Shown here in pieces: positions 1 to 9,563 of a DNA stretch of 64,000 nucleotides. Positions within the stretch are counted from its first letter, which is position 1. Each line of letters starts with the position of its first letter. Location: positions 433,842-497,841 of the forward strand of contig MNCI01006084.1 of assembly GCA_015680685.1 (NCBI GenBank), in the 5' to 3' direction. The notes below the pieces were generated by a model. It ran no database searches. It was not told the origin of the DNA and was given only the letters and a program-made list of their open reading frames with translations. Both the position numbers and the translations under genes were made by a program. This DNA is from Gnetum montanum. Taxonomy: Eukaryota; Streptophyta; Gnetopsida; Gnetales; Gnetaceae.

Positions 1-1235
1 AACATGATAGAAAAAATTTAAATATATTAGTTTTTTTAAAAAATTAAATCTCATATGTCATAAAAAAAACATTGTAGAATATAGAACAAGTACATTGTAG
101 AAAAAACATTGTATGCTTAAACATTGCGCAGAAGATTGCAATATCATCATTAAACTGAATCAAGAAAATTTGCAAAGGTATAAAGGGCATCCAATCCATT
201 TCCTTACTCAAGAGCCAAACATATAATTTTTGCAACAACCATAATGATAGCAATAAAATGAAACCCTTTTTTTACTCAATCCAATCTTTCCAAGAATGAA
301 ATCAAGCCTCAAGCCTCAACCAAATTTATAACAAATCACATTTGCTAATACTTTTGTTCAACAATGACCTATGAGTAGCATTGTAGAGCCATGTTGAAGA
401 GAACCACATTATAAGAAAACACAACTTAACTCAACTAGGCACACCCCAGTAACTCACCTCCCCTACGAAGAAGATCGAAAACCTTTCAAACGTTGAAGAA
501 TTAGTACTAGTCATGATGAAGAAGGGGTAAGTAAAAACAGAGTGCCATGACCTTGCATATGGTCATTGGCTATGTGCTGGTGGGCTTCGTTGGCTCATAA
601 GCAAACACATTAAAAAAAGTTGAACAAGTATCCATCCGTCATCAAGTTCATGACTCGTGACCCATGACGATGACCCCGTTTTACTTTTTCTTTTTTCTCA
701 AAAGAGCAAAAACCAGCAATGACCAATAAACACGCGTGCATGTGTGAGTCATGGCGGAACCTTTGACGCTCCCAAAGGCCAATCTATGCAAATGCAATGT
801 TTTCCTCGCATGCCCCGTCCCAAACTTGATTTCCGTAAACTTGGCCCTTCGGCCTTCGGCTACCGAAGTGGCCCTTTCGTGATTTTCGTGTGTTTGTTTA
901 TTCATTCGTACTCACTTGTTTTCTGTGATCTGTGTCATGCCGATGCCAAGAATCTTGATTCACCGCTGCCCACTTAACAATGAAACGAAGTTTCTGGTAA
1001 GATTTAGAACAAGAACGGAAAAGATAGGTAAGATTTTAATGCACAATTCTGACATTGAGAACAAGGGAAAAATACCAGGGCAAGATAAGGCGACCATTTC
1101 TATGTATATGTACAGATCCAGACAAAATTTCATTGGAAATTATAAAATACGCACCCATTCAGGATTTAATACGCTTCTATATGTGCTCCCGAATCCAACG
1201 CCAACAGCTCATGAAAATTTATCCGAATGGCATAG
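1..1235. other. Flanking DNA, no gene recognised
   Basis: AT-rich DNA with only short open frames (for example 744-977 and 916-1284, plus strand). They show no domain, no compositional bias and no family motif I recognise. The stretch around 770-890 is more GC-rich than its surroundings but encodes nothing I can name. It lies downstream of the UGT gene. Confidence 0.5.
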
Positions 1236-1400
1236 ATTATTTTTAAGGTTTTCTCTTATAACAAAACAAGTCAGTTTGTGTTGACGATTGATAGTGCCCA
1301 GATTGGGTTTCCTGCTTTAGTAATGAATTATTTTTAAGATTCTCTCTTGTAACGAGTCAGTTTGTGTTGACAATTGGTACTGCCCCAGATCGGTTTCCTC
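1236..1400. repeat. Diverged two-copy tandem repeat, about 90 bp unit
   Basis: Two imperfect copies begin at 1236 and 1327. Each contains ATTATTTTTAAG, then TCTCTT, GTCAGTTTGTGTTGAC and a CAGAT...GGTTTCCT block. The offset drifts from 91 to 86 bp between blocks, so small indels separate the copies. Confidence 0.75.
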
Positions 1401-1423
1401 CTTTTTTAAGGTTGTTCCCAAGT

Positions 1424-1453
1424 CTCATTGACAGTTATCTCATTGACAGTTAT
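1424..1453. repeat. Perfect 15-bp tandem duplication
   Basis: CTCATTGACAGTTAT occurs at 1424-1438 and again directly at 1439-1453. It is probably replication slippage. Confidence 0.9.
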
Positions 1454-1721
1454 CTCAGTTCCCCTTCCTTTAAGTATGTGGTTACTGTACTTTATGCTCT
1501 TTTAATATTAATAAAACTTATTTTCGCAGCGAAAGGTGTCAAGGCAATGGAGAAATTTAGAGGAAACATATCATTAACAAAATCCAAGGCATGTGTGAGA
1601 GCGTGACAGAAAAGAGGAAGAAAGGAAGGAAAGGAGTTAAAACATAAAAGTATACGCTGGCAGACAAAGAAACACATACATATCCTCGTTTTGAATTAGA
1701 GCCAAATGCAACAGCAGCAGA

Positions 1722-1791
1722 AGAAATTGATTAAAAATCACATCCATACCGCAGACAGAAATTGATTAAAAATCACATCCATACCGCAGAC
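1722..1791. repeat. Perfect 35-bp tandem duplication near the UGT 3' end
   Basis: Two identical 35-bp units at 1722-1756 and 1757-1791 begin AGAAATTGATT and end ACCGCAGAC. The array lies 31 bp beyond the UGT stop codon, so it is probably in the 3' UTR of that minus-strand gene. Identity of the units suggests a recent event. Confidence 0.9.
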
Positions 1792-1821
1792 AAATACTTA
1801 AATATCGACAAAGGTTTGCAG

Positions 1822-3490
1822 TCAGGGTTCATGGGTATTTTCTGGTGTGGCAACACAGCTACCAGTGGCCACTAAATTCAAAAGCCGATTCAGATTGGAG
1901 TGCGATGAACCTCCCTCTGAAACCGCTCTGAGAGCACTGTCTCTTAGTCTGCAAACGTTCTCTCTTAATAAACATCCTTGTGCGTCGGTGGGATCCAACA
2001 CTTTCCTCACCATTTCTGCAACCGCATTCCTCGTCACATTTTCATCAATTTCCCAACCCACTTTCCAAACTGCGCTCACGAATCGCCGATTTGTTTGTTG
2101 GTCTGCAAAGTAGGGCCAGCACAGCATGGGCACCCCTGCGCAGATGCTCTCAACCGTGGAATTCCATCCGTTGTGAGTCAAAAATGCTGCCACAGACGGA
2201 TGTTTCAGAACTTTCCACTGCGGAGCCCAACCCACAAAATACGATCTTTCGCCGGTTCTGTCGCAGAATCCAAGCGGTAGCTTCATCGACGACGAAGAAG
2301 AAGATGATAATTCGCCCTCTTCCTCCTCCTGCTGCAACATGTCCCTGCGCAAAACCCATAGAAACGGATACATGCTCTGCTCAATTCCCAACGCCAACTC
2401 CTGCAACTGCTGCTCACTGAACACAGCCAAGCTGCCAAAGCTCACATACAAAACGGATCCCACCCTCTGCTTGTCCAGCCATTCCAAACACGCGTTCTCC
2501 TCCTTCCATAGGCTGTTGCTATTGCTGCTGCTCTCTTCCATGGCCATTTTTTCATTTTGGTGCTGTTTTTGTTCTTGTTCTTGCTCTTCCTTGTGCTGCA
2601 TCAACAGCAGAGGACCGATGCCCACAACTTTGTTAGAGAGCTGTGCGTTCAGATGTGCCAGCACCGGACCTTCCAATTCGTCCCAAGTGTTGATCAACCA
2701 CATGCTTGCCCTCTCCAGGTCCCGCCTCATGTGCAGTTCCCAGTAATGTTTAAACATGTAATTGGAAGTATAATCCGCCCTGGTCAGAAAGCTGGGAAGA
2801 TCCTTCACTCTAATACAGTCCATACTAGGAATGCATGTCACGGGCTTCTCCAGATTGTCTTTCTCTCCATCTGAAAATCAAAAACCACCTAATCTCATAA
2901 TCTCATTTGCTATGTATAATCAATTCAACAATAGTGACTCAAAATTCCTCAGGAATACAAATACATACCATATCAAAATGAAATAAAAGAGGGGGTAGAA
3001 ACTAAGCAAGGATGAACTACATACTGCTAAGGGGAATGTAAGCCTGTTCCATGAGCAGGCGGATGTGGAAATAAGCAGAGCCGCCACAGGCGCTGGTGGT
3101 TCTGAACACTACCCTGGGAATAGCGTGTGCGTCGGCAATGTCCTGAGCAAACATATACAGCGTGTCTGCTATCATGACGTCCACTGGCGGGTCCGAATTC
3201 TTGATAAGTGCGTCGATGTGGGAAGGAGCTGTTTGGAGAAGATGATCTACGAATTCTGGCAGGTTCTGCCCTCGCCCATGATGCGGAGGCAGACCGTCGG
3301 GAAAGCTCACGAAGCGGATTTGGGCGGTGGAGATGGGCCTGATGCGCTCGTGATTGAAATTGGTATGCACGAAAGTGATGAGCAGGTTTCTGCTGATTAG
3401 AACCTGCGATAACTGTGCGAATGCGTTGATATGCCCCTGTACTGGAAACGGCAGCAGCAGCGCGTGCTGTTGGTTTCGCATCTTGGCCAT
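1822..3490 (-). CDS. UDP-glycosyltransferase, UGT85-like, two exons
   Basis: Family-1 (GT1) plant glycosyltransferase, expected to move glucose from UDP-glucose to a small lipophilic acceptor in the cytosol. Exon 1 is 3490-3025 and exon 2 is 2870-1822 on the minus strand. Joined they give 504 residues, a normal length for the family. Visible parts: N-terminal acceptor fold with PFPVQGHIN, whose His20 is the expected catalytic base; IADTLYMFAQD, whose Asp109 aligns with the catalytic-dyad Asp; and the 44-residue PSPG box at about 370-413, from WAPQ to FADQ. In that box the usual HCGWNS is HNGWNS. Trp at box position 22 and terminal Gln fit UDP-glucose use. PMLCWP-Y-FADQQTN and the DLPSF motif resemble UGT85 members. 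A Gln/Glu-rich insertion (about 248-280) and a Ser run (about 344-350) lie in loops. No stop or frameshift was seen. The acceptor cannot be read from sequence. Confidence 0.93.
2871..3024 (-). other. UGT intron, 154 bp
   Basis: On the minus strand the donor reads AGCA|GTATGT with the GT at 3024-3023. The acceptor reads TTTTCAG|ATGG ending at 2871. Splicing joins a phase-1 codon into Asn156 and keeps the frame. Exon 1 would otherwise stop at once (ATG TAG after AGC AGT). Exon 2 starts upstream of its first convenient Val codon, which explains the missing linker residues if the exon is read alone. Confidence 0.88.
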
Positions 3491-3765
3491 GTCTGAATGA
3501 ATGAATGAATGTCTGTATTAGAATGGTGGGCAGAGAAAATGAGGATGATACAGCTTGCAGAGCAAAGAAGAGCGTGAGAGGGATAATTAAGTGATACTGT
3601 TGCTCAGGAGATCATATCCTGAACGAGCTCGGACCAGTAACAGACGAAGAAGAGCGTGGACGGTAGAGACGTGTATGTGTAGGATTCCTCAGACAAAAAG
3701 ATCACGACGTGTATGTGTATGTCGTTATGTATTTCGTCGATTATTGGCTGGTAATGAATAATGAA
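3491..3765 (-). other. UGT upstream flank
   Basis: Immediate upstream DNA of the UGT start, with a TGAA(TGAA)n microsatellite at 3494-3511 four bases before the ATG and repeated GACGTGTATGTGTA words near 3667 and 3706. No TATAAA box is evident on the minus strand, so a core promoter cannot be placed. The start codon at 3490 is chosen because the GT1 N-terminus (QQHALLLPFPVQGH) follows directly. Confidence 0.45.
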
Positions 3766-3927
3766 TGAATGAATGCCTTTGGCCTTTAGCCATTATTAGG
3801 ATAGAGTGCAGGATGCGGACAAATTGGACAACTGCTTCAAGTGAGTAATGAATGCCCTTGGCGAAAAGCATTAGCCATTATTAGGATGGAGTGCAGGATG
3901 CGGCCAAATTGCACAACTGCTCAAGTG
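3766..3927. repeat. Two-copy tandem repeat, about 85 bp, upstream of UGT
   Basis: Copies at about 3766-3843 and 3846-3927 share AATGAATGCC[T/C]TTGGC, GCCATTATTAGGAT, GAGTGCAGGATGCGG and CAACTGCT...CAAGTG. CATTATTAGG is at 3791 and 3876, a period of 85. It lies 275-440 bp upstream of the UGT start and could duplicate regulatory sites; that is inference. Confidence 0.85.
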
Positions 3928-3954
3928 TCGTGCGCTGACTGCAATCTCAAAGTA

Positions 3955-4190
3955 ATTCTTCATATAAAGACTTAGATATTTAAAAGAATATATTATTTGC
4001 ACCTCTAAAATAAATGTTATAACAGTTATTTCTTGTACACCAAATGATCAATTTGGTTTTAACTACATTCACTTGAAGGCCGAATGAATGATAATAATTT
4101 TCTAAAAATTGCAACATATTTTGCATACCTTCTACAGTGGTGGAAATCAAGGTAGCATCATCTACATATAAAAGAATATTCATTGCTTGG
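3955..4190 (-). pseudogene. LINE reverse-transcriptase fragment
   Basis: Minus-strand frame 4183-3980 reads NILLYVDDATLISTT, then a stretch ending GLQVNVVKTKLI. This matches the palm of non-LTR reverse transcriptases: YxDD catalytic motif (YVDD here, usually YADD) followed by the GL.VN..KTK motif. The fragment is only about 70 residues and is cut at 4190 by the start of element A. It has no ORF1, endonuclease or tail here. It may be the downstream part of the LINE at 34972-37027, which has the same orientation; see findings. Confidence 0.75.
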
Positions 4191-5084
4191 TGATAAGATG
4201 AATTTTATCAACTACGATATCGTGTATCCAATATCGGAGTTGCAATATCGCATATTCAATATCGAAGCACAAGCTATGACATTGGATATTGGATATCGCA
4301 AGACATGTGCCTGCCTATAAATATGACACTTAGGCACACAATCCAATACACAATTTTGTCCACCCTAACCGAAACTTTTTCAGTTTGTTTCCATTAATTT
4401 AGACTTAGCAACTAGAAGTGTGAATGCCCGCAGTGTAGTATGAACTAGTGAACGTCATCTTTTTTCGAGCATTTTGTACTTGGGCACAAGTGTGATTGGA
4501 AATAAAGATTGAGCTATTTTCCACTACTGCAACATTCTCCTAGATTTACTGTTACACTTAGAATAATTTTTTTATTGTTTCTTAGCTTAATGATTTACCT
4601 TTTAAAAGCACTTTACTTTTACATCTTCATATTAAGCAAAATGAGTATGACTAATCTCAAGCACTTAAGTGTAATTGCTTGGTAACCTAATAGTGCTATG
4701 CTTGGTATGCCTAGTAGTGGTACATTTGGTATCCCAATGGTAGTTGCACAAAGCCCAAGGTGTGTACGAAAGATTAGGAACAGATACTCATTGCACTAGG
4801 CTAGACTAGATTCGTTATTCATTTTACTTAATTTAGAATTCACCTTTATAGTCATCATGTATGCTAGGAGTCAAGTGGACCAAACAACATCACTTATCTC
4901 ATACCTCACGAAGAGCTAAACCATACAGTCAGATTTCACTAAGCTCCACATGGGAAGACGATGATCATGAACTTAAATCAATTACTAGCATAATCACATT
5001 ACCTATCCACAGATTATGATCTGGTCATGCATGAAACACTTGTGACTTGTATGGTTGTGTGTTGGATTACTCCACCGCTTATCA
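4191..5084 (+). repeat. Element A 5' LTR, 894 bp
   Basis: Begins TGATAAG and ends CTTATCA, a 7-bp terminal inverted repeat. Its U3 is dense in ATATC/GATATC words (about 4217-4300). A TATA box at 4316-4323 and AATAAA at 4501 delimit U3 and R. The matching 3' copy starts at 27517. Confidence 0.92.
4316..4323 (+). promoter_or_regulatory. TATA box of element A 5' LTR
   Basis: TATAAATA follows the GATATC-rich U3. The same eight bases occur in the LTRs of elements B and C and in the LTR fragment at 37028-37775. The AATAAA at 4501-4506 downstream is a likely polyadenylation signal. Confidence 0.75.
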
Positions 5085-5085
5085 T

Positions 5086-5103
5086 TAGCACCGTTGTCGA
5101 GGA
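5086..5103 (+). other. Primer binding site of element A (tRNA-Asp type)
   Basis: TAGCACCGTTGTCGAGGA starts two bases after the LTR. It is a decayed form of TGGCGCCGTTGCCGGGGA, the complement of plant tRNA-Asp 3' ends used by Athila/Tat elements. Confidence 0.8.
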
Positions 5104-5217
5104 CTTATCAATGTATGCTGAGTAATTGATTACATAAAGTTTCTTGTACTTGAAACACGAAGTTAAAATTCATAACTCTAACTAATCACACTTAAAACAA
5201 ACATCTTAAACCATAAC

Positions 5218-7700
5218 ATGGATTTGAATAAGAATACAACATCACCTACCAAGAAACCATTGAGAAGCAATGACAAAATTGACTAAGAAGAAGACTGGAG
5301 TATGCCAATGCAAACAAGGATCTCATATGCTAATCATGTTGCTTATTATCCTAATTTTACATTCATCTTTCATTAGGATAGGCAACTTAGGTGGAGAGAT
5401 CTTCAAGGGAACATTGTTCTACCACCAAAACATTCAGCACCCATCATGCTCCAAATATTTCATAGGGGGATGAAACTAAGTGAAGCACTTGGAGGGTATC
5501 ATGAAACCAAACACATGACCTGACCACATGAATCCATGGATGAGCTGTTAAGAAAAGACAATGCCATGGAAAGCAGACATGAACAAGACAAAGGAAAGAT
5601 AGTCAACTCTATTGTTGTCTTGGATGAGCTTGATGGAGATGCATTCATTGCTGAACAACTCCACCAAAATCATGAGTTCTAGTCACAAACACCTATCATT
5701 CGATTAGAGAATCCTATTAGGAATAAATCACACTCTGAATTAGCAGAGACACTCAAGTGAGCAGCAAAAGAGTCAAGGCACAAGAAATTTTAAGGCCAAG
5801 AGTTCCTATTGGATCTCATAAAGAAGAACATCAGAGTCATCATAAGAGGACAAGTTGGCATTGTTCTCCTATTGTTGCATCAACGTCCTCACAATCATCA
5901 GTAGACTCTAATAGAAGGAGGCAATGATACAAAGACCATGATAGGAAAGAGAGGAGAACTCATGACCATCACTCAAGACATTCCGATTTGGAAGATGAAA
6001 AGTACAAATAGAGTAGACGTGGGAATCGTAGAAATCACAAAAGGGATGGGCACAGAAGGGCGCACTACTACAACCAAGCACACAAACTTGATTGAGATGA
6101 TGAATCCCTTATGGCTACTCAAAGCATGATTAACATACAGGAAGTTGTACATATTCCAACCAGGCATTTGAGGAATAGTTGTATCAAATGGCATCATACA
6201 AATAACATGTCAAGATTTGAAGGTGGTTATAATGTTGATCCACAACAGCACCTCCAAGCATTCCACGACGCCTACACCCTACAAAACATTAAAAGTGACT
6301 AGCAAAAGTTAAAGCTATTTCCAAAAACACTTGCGAAAGAGGTAGAGATTTGGCATCAATCACTTGAACTTAAATCAATCAGAAGATGGAGTACCATGCT
6401 AGAGATCTTCAATGACAAGTACCAAACCTACTCACGAGTGTCTAACTTAAGGTAGAAAATACAAGGATGAAAGCAAGGGACTCATGAAACCCTTGATGAG
6501 GCAATGAACAAATACTACTTACTACTACATAGATGCTCAGGCCATGGATTCTCACAGAAGGAACAACTCAGGCACATTGTAGATGGGTTATGAAACAAAT
6601 CTAGGGAGACACTTGGGATTTATGCCCAAGAAAGATTATTTGAAATGACTATCCTTAGCATTTTGAGATTAATTGATTAAGTCATGAAGGAAGAAGGTGA
6701 ATTAAGAAAGAGAGAATAAGGTGAGGAGCATAACTGAGATCCATCAATTAGAAAGAGAGATGCAAGGGTTTATGATACTCAAGAAGAGGAAATCTTAGAT
6801 CAAGTAATCCAAAAGAAAATGCTATCGATACAAAAATCTATCACCGATGTAGCAACATAGCTAACAAAGATATGGGACTTAGTCAATAAGAGATGCACAA
6901 CAACTTTAAATATTATGGAAGAGAAAGCAAAGTAAGCCTTTTGAAAAGGCAAAGACAAGAAAAAGAAGAAAGAGTTTGGATGAAGGAACAAAGTGGCTAC
7001 AGTGGCTGAGTGATCAGACACTAGCTTCATCAACAAGGAAGGATGTGCCATGAGTAAGTACAAACATCCTAAGGGATGTTGTCCAATGATGACAAATTTT
7101 CAAGAGACAGGGACATAAACACTTAATCATAAATTTGTCCAAAAATAAATGCCCAAAAGGGTACCTTATCCTCAAGGTAACTATAGGAAGAACTTCCAAC
7201 CCACGTACTATCCCAGTGAAGCTTTGTCACAACCACAAGAGTAGTACCACTAGTAGTGGCAACAAACCCAATTGTGAACCATGGTACTACCATGCCAACA
7301 GTATTCATATTGGTAGCCTGATCCTTACAGATACTATGTACAATGTTCAATCTCTCCTAATAATGCTTTTGTCCAAAATCCACAATACCATCCAACAAAA
7401 TATCATAGACCAACGCTATAAAGAATATATCCAAACTCACATATGCATCCATCAATAGCTACTTCTTCAAATCAACATCCAAATCCTTTATCAACAATGC
7501 CACCACCTATCATGCACCTACCATGCAAGGTGAATTGCTATCATAACCACAATAGAGAAAGCTACAAGGGTAGTGAACATACAAATAGAGGATCTTACAA
7601 ACAACACTTGGAGTCAAATGAAGAACCATACTTTCTTTATGAAAAGTCCTAAAAAGACTGGTAGAGTTAGAACTTCACTAAAACCAACTTCTCCTACAAT
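5218..7700 (+). pseudogene. Element A gag (broken)
   Basis: Capsid/nucleocapsid polyprotein of the element. ATG at 5218 opens a frame that is interrupted by several stops, among them an in-frame TAG at 5374-5376 that is shared with elements B and C. The Retrotrans_gag region at about 6230-6690 is readable: RFEGGYN, AFHDAYTLQNI, KLFPKTLAKEVE.W, SLELKSIRRWS, NDKYQTYSRVSNL, LLLHRCSGHGFSQKEQL. The C-terminal Cys motif (YKHPKGCCPMM) is at about 7056-7092. Charged, low-complexity sequence precedes it. It is followed by protease. It cannot make a full protein. Confidence 0.82.
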
Positions 7701-7729
7701 AGATTCTCTTACCAAACAAGATTCTATCA

Positions 7730-8500
7730 TCATCGAACACAAACATGCAAACTGCCATGCTCTCAAAAATAGTCACAAACTGGATAAAGGTAGGGCCACT
7801 TCTTAAGAAAATAATTGATCTAGGAATTCCTTTGATTTATCTACTAGTAGCTAGAAATAAGCCCTGTAAAGCTTTATTAGACTCAAGTTTTGGGATGAAT
7901 TTGATCTCTAATGAAACATATCAAGCATGGAACTTACCATTCTTGAAGGAGTGTAATATAAGGTTGGAGCTTGTAGATCAATCTATCACCATTCCTTTGG
8001 GATAGATAGGGGATGCGGTGATCACTGTCAATGGGTGGTCTTATCTAGCAAATTTTCTTGTAATCAATGTGAAAAATGAAGACATGGAATTTGTAATTAT
8101 CATGGGGAGAGCATGGCTTAGCACAATTGATGCTAAGCTAAGCATGAGAGAGTTATCTATCAACATCTCCAAAGAAGACAAGCATGGAGCCATACACACA
8201 CAGCAAATTCCATGCATTACAGTTAAAAGCAAAGGGTGTAGTTATGGACCAAAACTTCAAAATGTTAACATAGTCATTACACCAATCCACAAAAAGTGTG
8301 AAAAAAAAGTGTGCGCACAAGAGAGAGTAAGAGCCACTAAACCAAAAAAACACTTGGTGCTAACAACTGAGAACATTAAGTTGTCCAAAATATGCATGGA
8401 ACAATATGATCCACTTATTAATTCCCATTCTAAAAAGATGACTCCAACTAAAAGCCCAAAAACAAAATCATTAAACCACAATCATACATCACTTGAAAAG
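7730..8500 (+). pseudogene. Element A protease and start of a unique downstream frame
   Basis: Aspartic protease of the retroelement. The frame 7745-8503 is open except for a TAG at about 8003. It contains VTNWIKVG, ALLDSSFGMNLIS (position of the usual D-[T/S/L]-G-[A/S]), LVDQSITIPLG and FVIIMGRAWL, which match the protease of B, C and E. The Gly of the catalytic triad is Ser here (DSS), so the enzyme was probably dead. After about 8240 the frame runs into a Lys-rich region without homology to RT. Element B splits it at 8500. The same frame resumes at 21715. Confidence 0.8.
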
Positions 8501-9287
8501 TGATGAGTGGCTAGGTAACCCTATGCCCAACCATGTGAATCACAGGCGTTCACACGTGACTCAGTTGAATTTTGTAGACTATAAGAACTTTGCATACACC
8601 AGACCTTAACCAGCAAAACATTTTGTTAGAACAGTCATTGTCTTCCCAACCTCACTTGTGATGTTCTGATTGTGATGGTTAAGTGAGATTGNGACGCTTA
8701 ACATCTAGTAGCCTAGTAGTGGTTAGGGGATGCTTAGGANCTACTAGGCTACTAGATGTTAAGCGTTGTTGGGTTGCCAAGTGTTGGGTTTACGTTAGAG
8801 ATGGTTGTACTTATGGTTTCTACGAACTATAAAAGAGCAATAGAAATTAAAATAATAAAAATGGAAACTTAATGAACTATTAAAGCATAGAAATATTAAA
8901 CTATTAAATGCATTAAATGACTAAGTCCAATTACTGCAAGGAATGCTTGAAAAGCTCATCTTTATTGTCGTTCACGCCAATGGGCTCAGGTACATCAATG
9001 CTCGAATAAAGAGCTAGACATATTTCATGCATCTACTGTGGGCACTTGGAAAATATTCTAACTTTCGCAGAAACAGACTGCAAGAGCTTCACTACAGCTG
9101 CCAAAAAAGTACCTAAGTGTGGTGGGAGCCCACTTATTTATAAGCTGAAACAGGCCCTGCGTAAACAGGGCCATGTCAATGCATGGAAGGATGCGTCGAC
9201 GGGGCCACGTCGACGCGGCCACGTATACGAGACCCCGTATACACGACCTAGTTAATGCATCAATCGTTTAGCACTTCATCATACCCC
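8501..9287 (-). repeat. Element B 3' LTR, 787 bp as assembled
   Basis: Plus strand begins TGATGAGTGG and ends CACTTCATCA. It pairs with 20804-21709. It is about 120 bp shorter because the part around 8692-8740 is replaced by a small inverted piece between two N bases, an assembly fault. TATA (minus) at 9142-9135. The U3, at 9170-9250, holds GTCGAC and GTATAC palindromes. Confidence 0.9.
9135..9142 (-). promoter_or_regulatory. TATA box of element B 3' LTR
   Basis: TATAAATA on the minus strand, just downstream of the palindrome-rich U3 (CGTCGACG and CGTATACG words at 9180-9250). The same layout is in the 5' LTR, with the box at 21570-21563. Confidence 0.72.
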
Positions 9288-9322
9288 CACGACTGAGTAA
9301 AAACTCGTCCTCAAGTTCCTAT
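9288..9322 (-). other. Element B polypurine tract
   Basis: On the minus strand GTCGTGGGGGTA directly precedes the 3' LTR, after GAGGACGAGTTTTTACTCA. The same arrangement precedes the LTRs of F (47402), C (33353) and A (27482). It is the expected primer for plus-strand DNA synthesis. Confidence 0.82.
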
Positions 9323-9563
9323 ACAATTTGGAAGGTATGGAATTTTTATTTACAACAAACATGACTTGACACACATGACACACACACACACATGACATGC
9401 CAAGTGCCCAAGTGTATAGAGAAGGAAAAATTACAAAATGGTGATGTTTAGAGACAAAATTAAACACCCTAACAGTCCTAGATTCTCTACTATGTTGAAA
9501 GATGAAAAAATTGCTGGAGAAGATCACACCATCCTTAGGGGCGGTGGTTCTAATGGACCTTCA

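Noticed and set aside
744-1284. Overlapping plus-strand frames of 77 and 122 codons
   Set aside because: No domain, no compositional signal and no splice or start context; consistent with chance.
1847-2874. Plus-strand open frames of 70-146 codons opposite the UGT exon 2
   Set aside because: They are the antisense of a GC-rich coding exon and show no family motif; the minus frame has the GT1 signatures.
5086-5103. tRNA-Asp-like sequence as a tRNA gene
   Set aside because: Only the 18-base complement of the tRNA 3' end is present, at the place expected for a primer site; no cloverleaf can be formed.
8693-8766. Hairpin or terminal inverted repeat of a small DNA transposon
   Set aside because: It is flanked by N bases and explained by an inverted contig inside the LTR.
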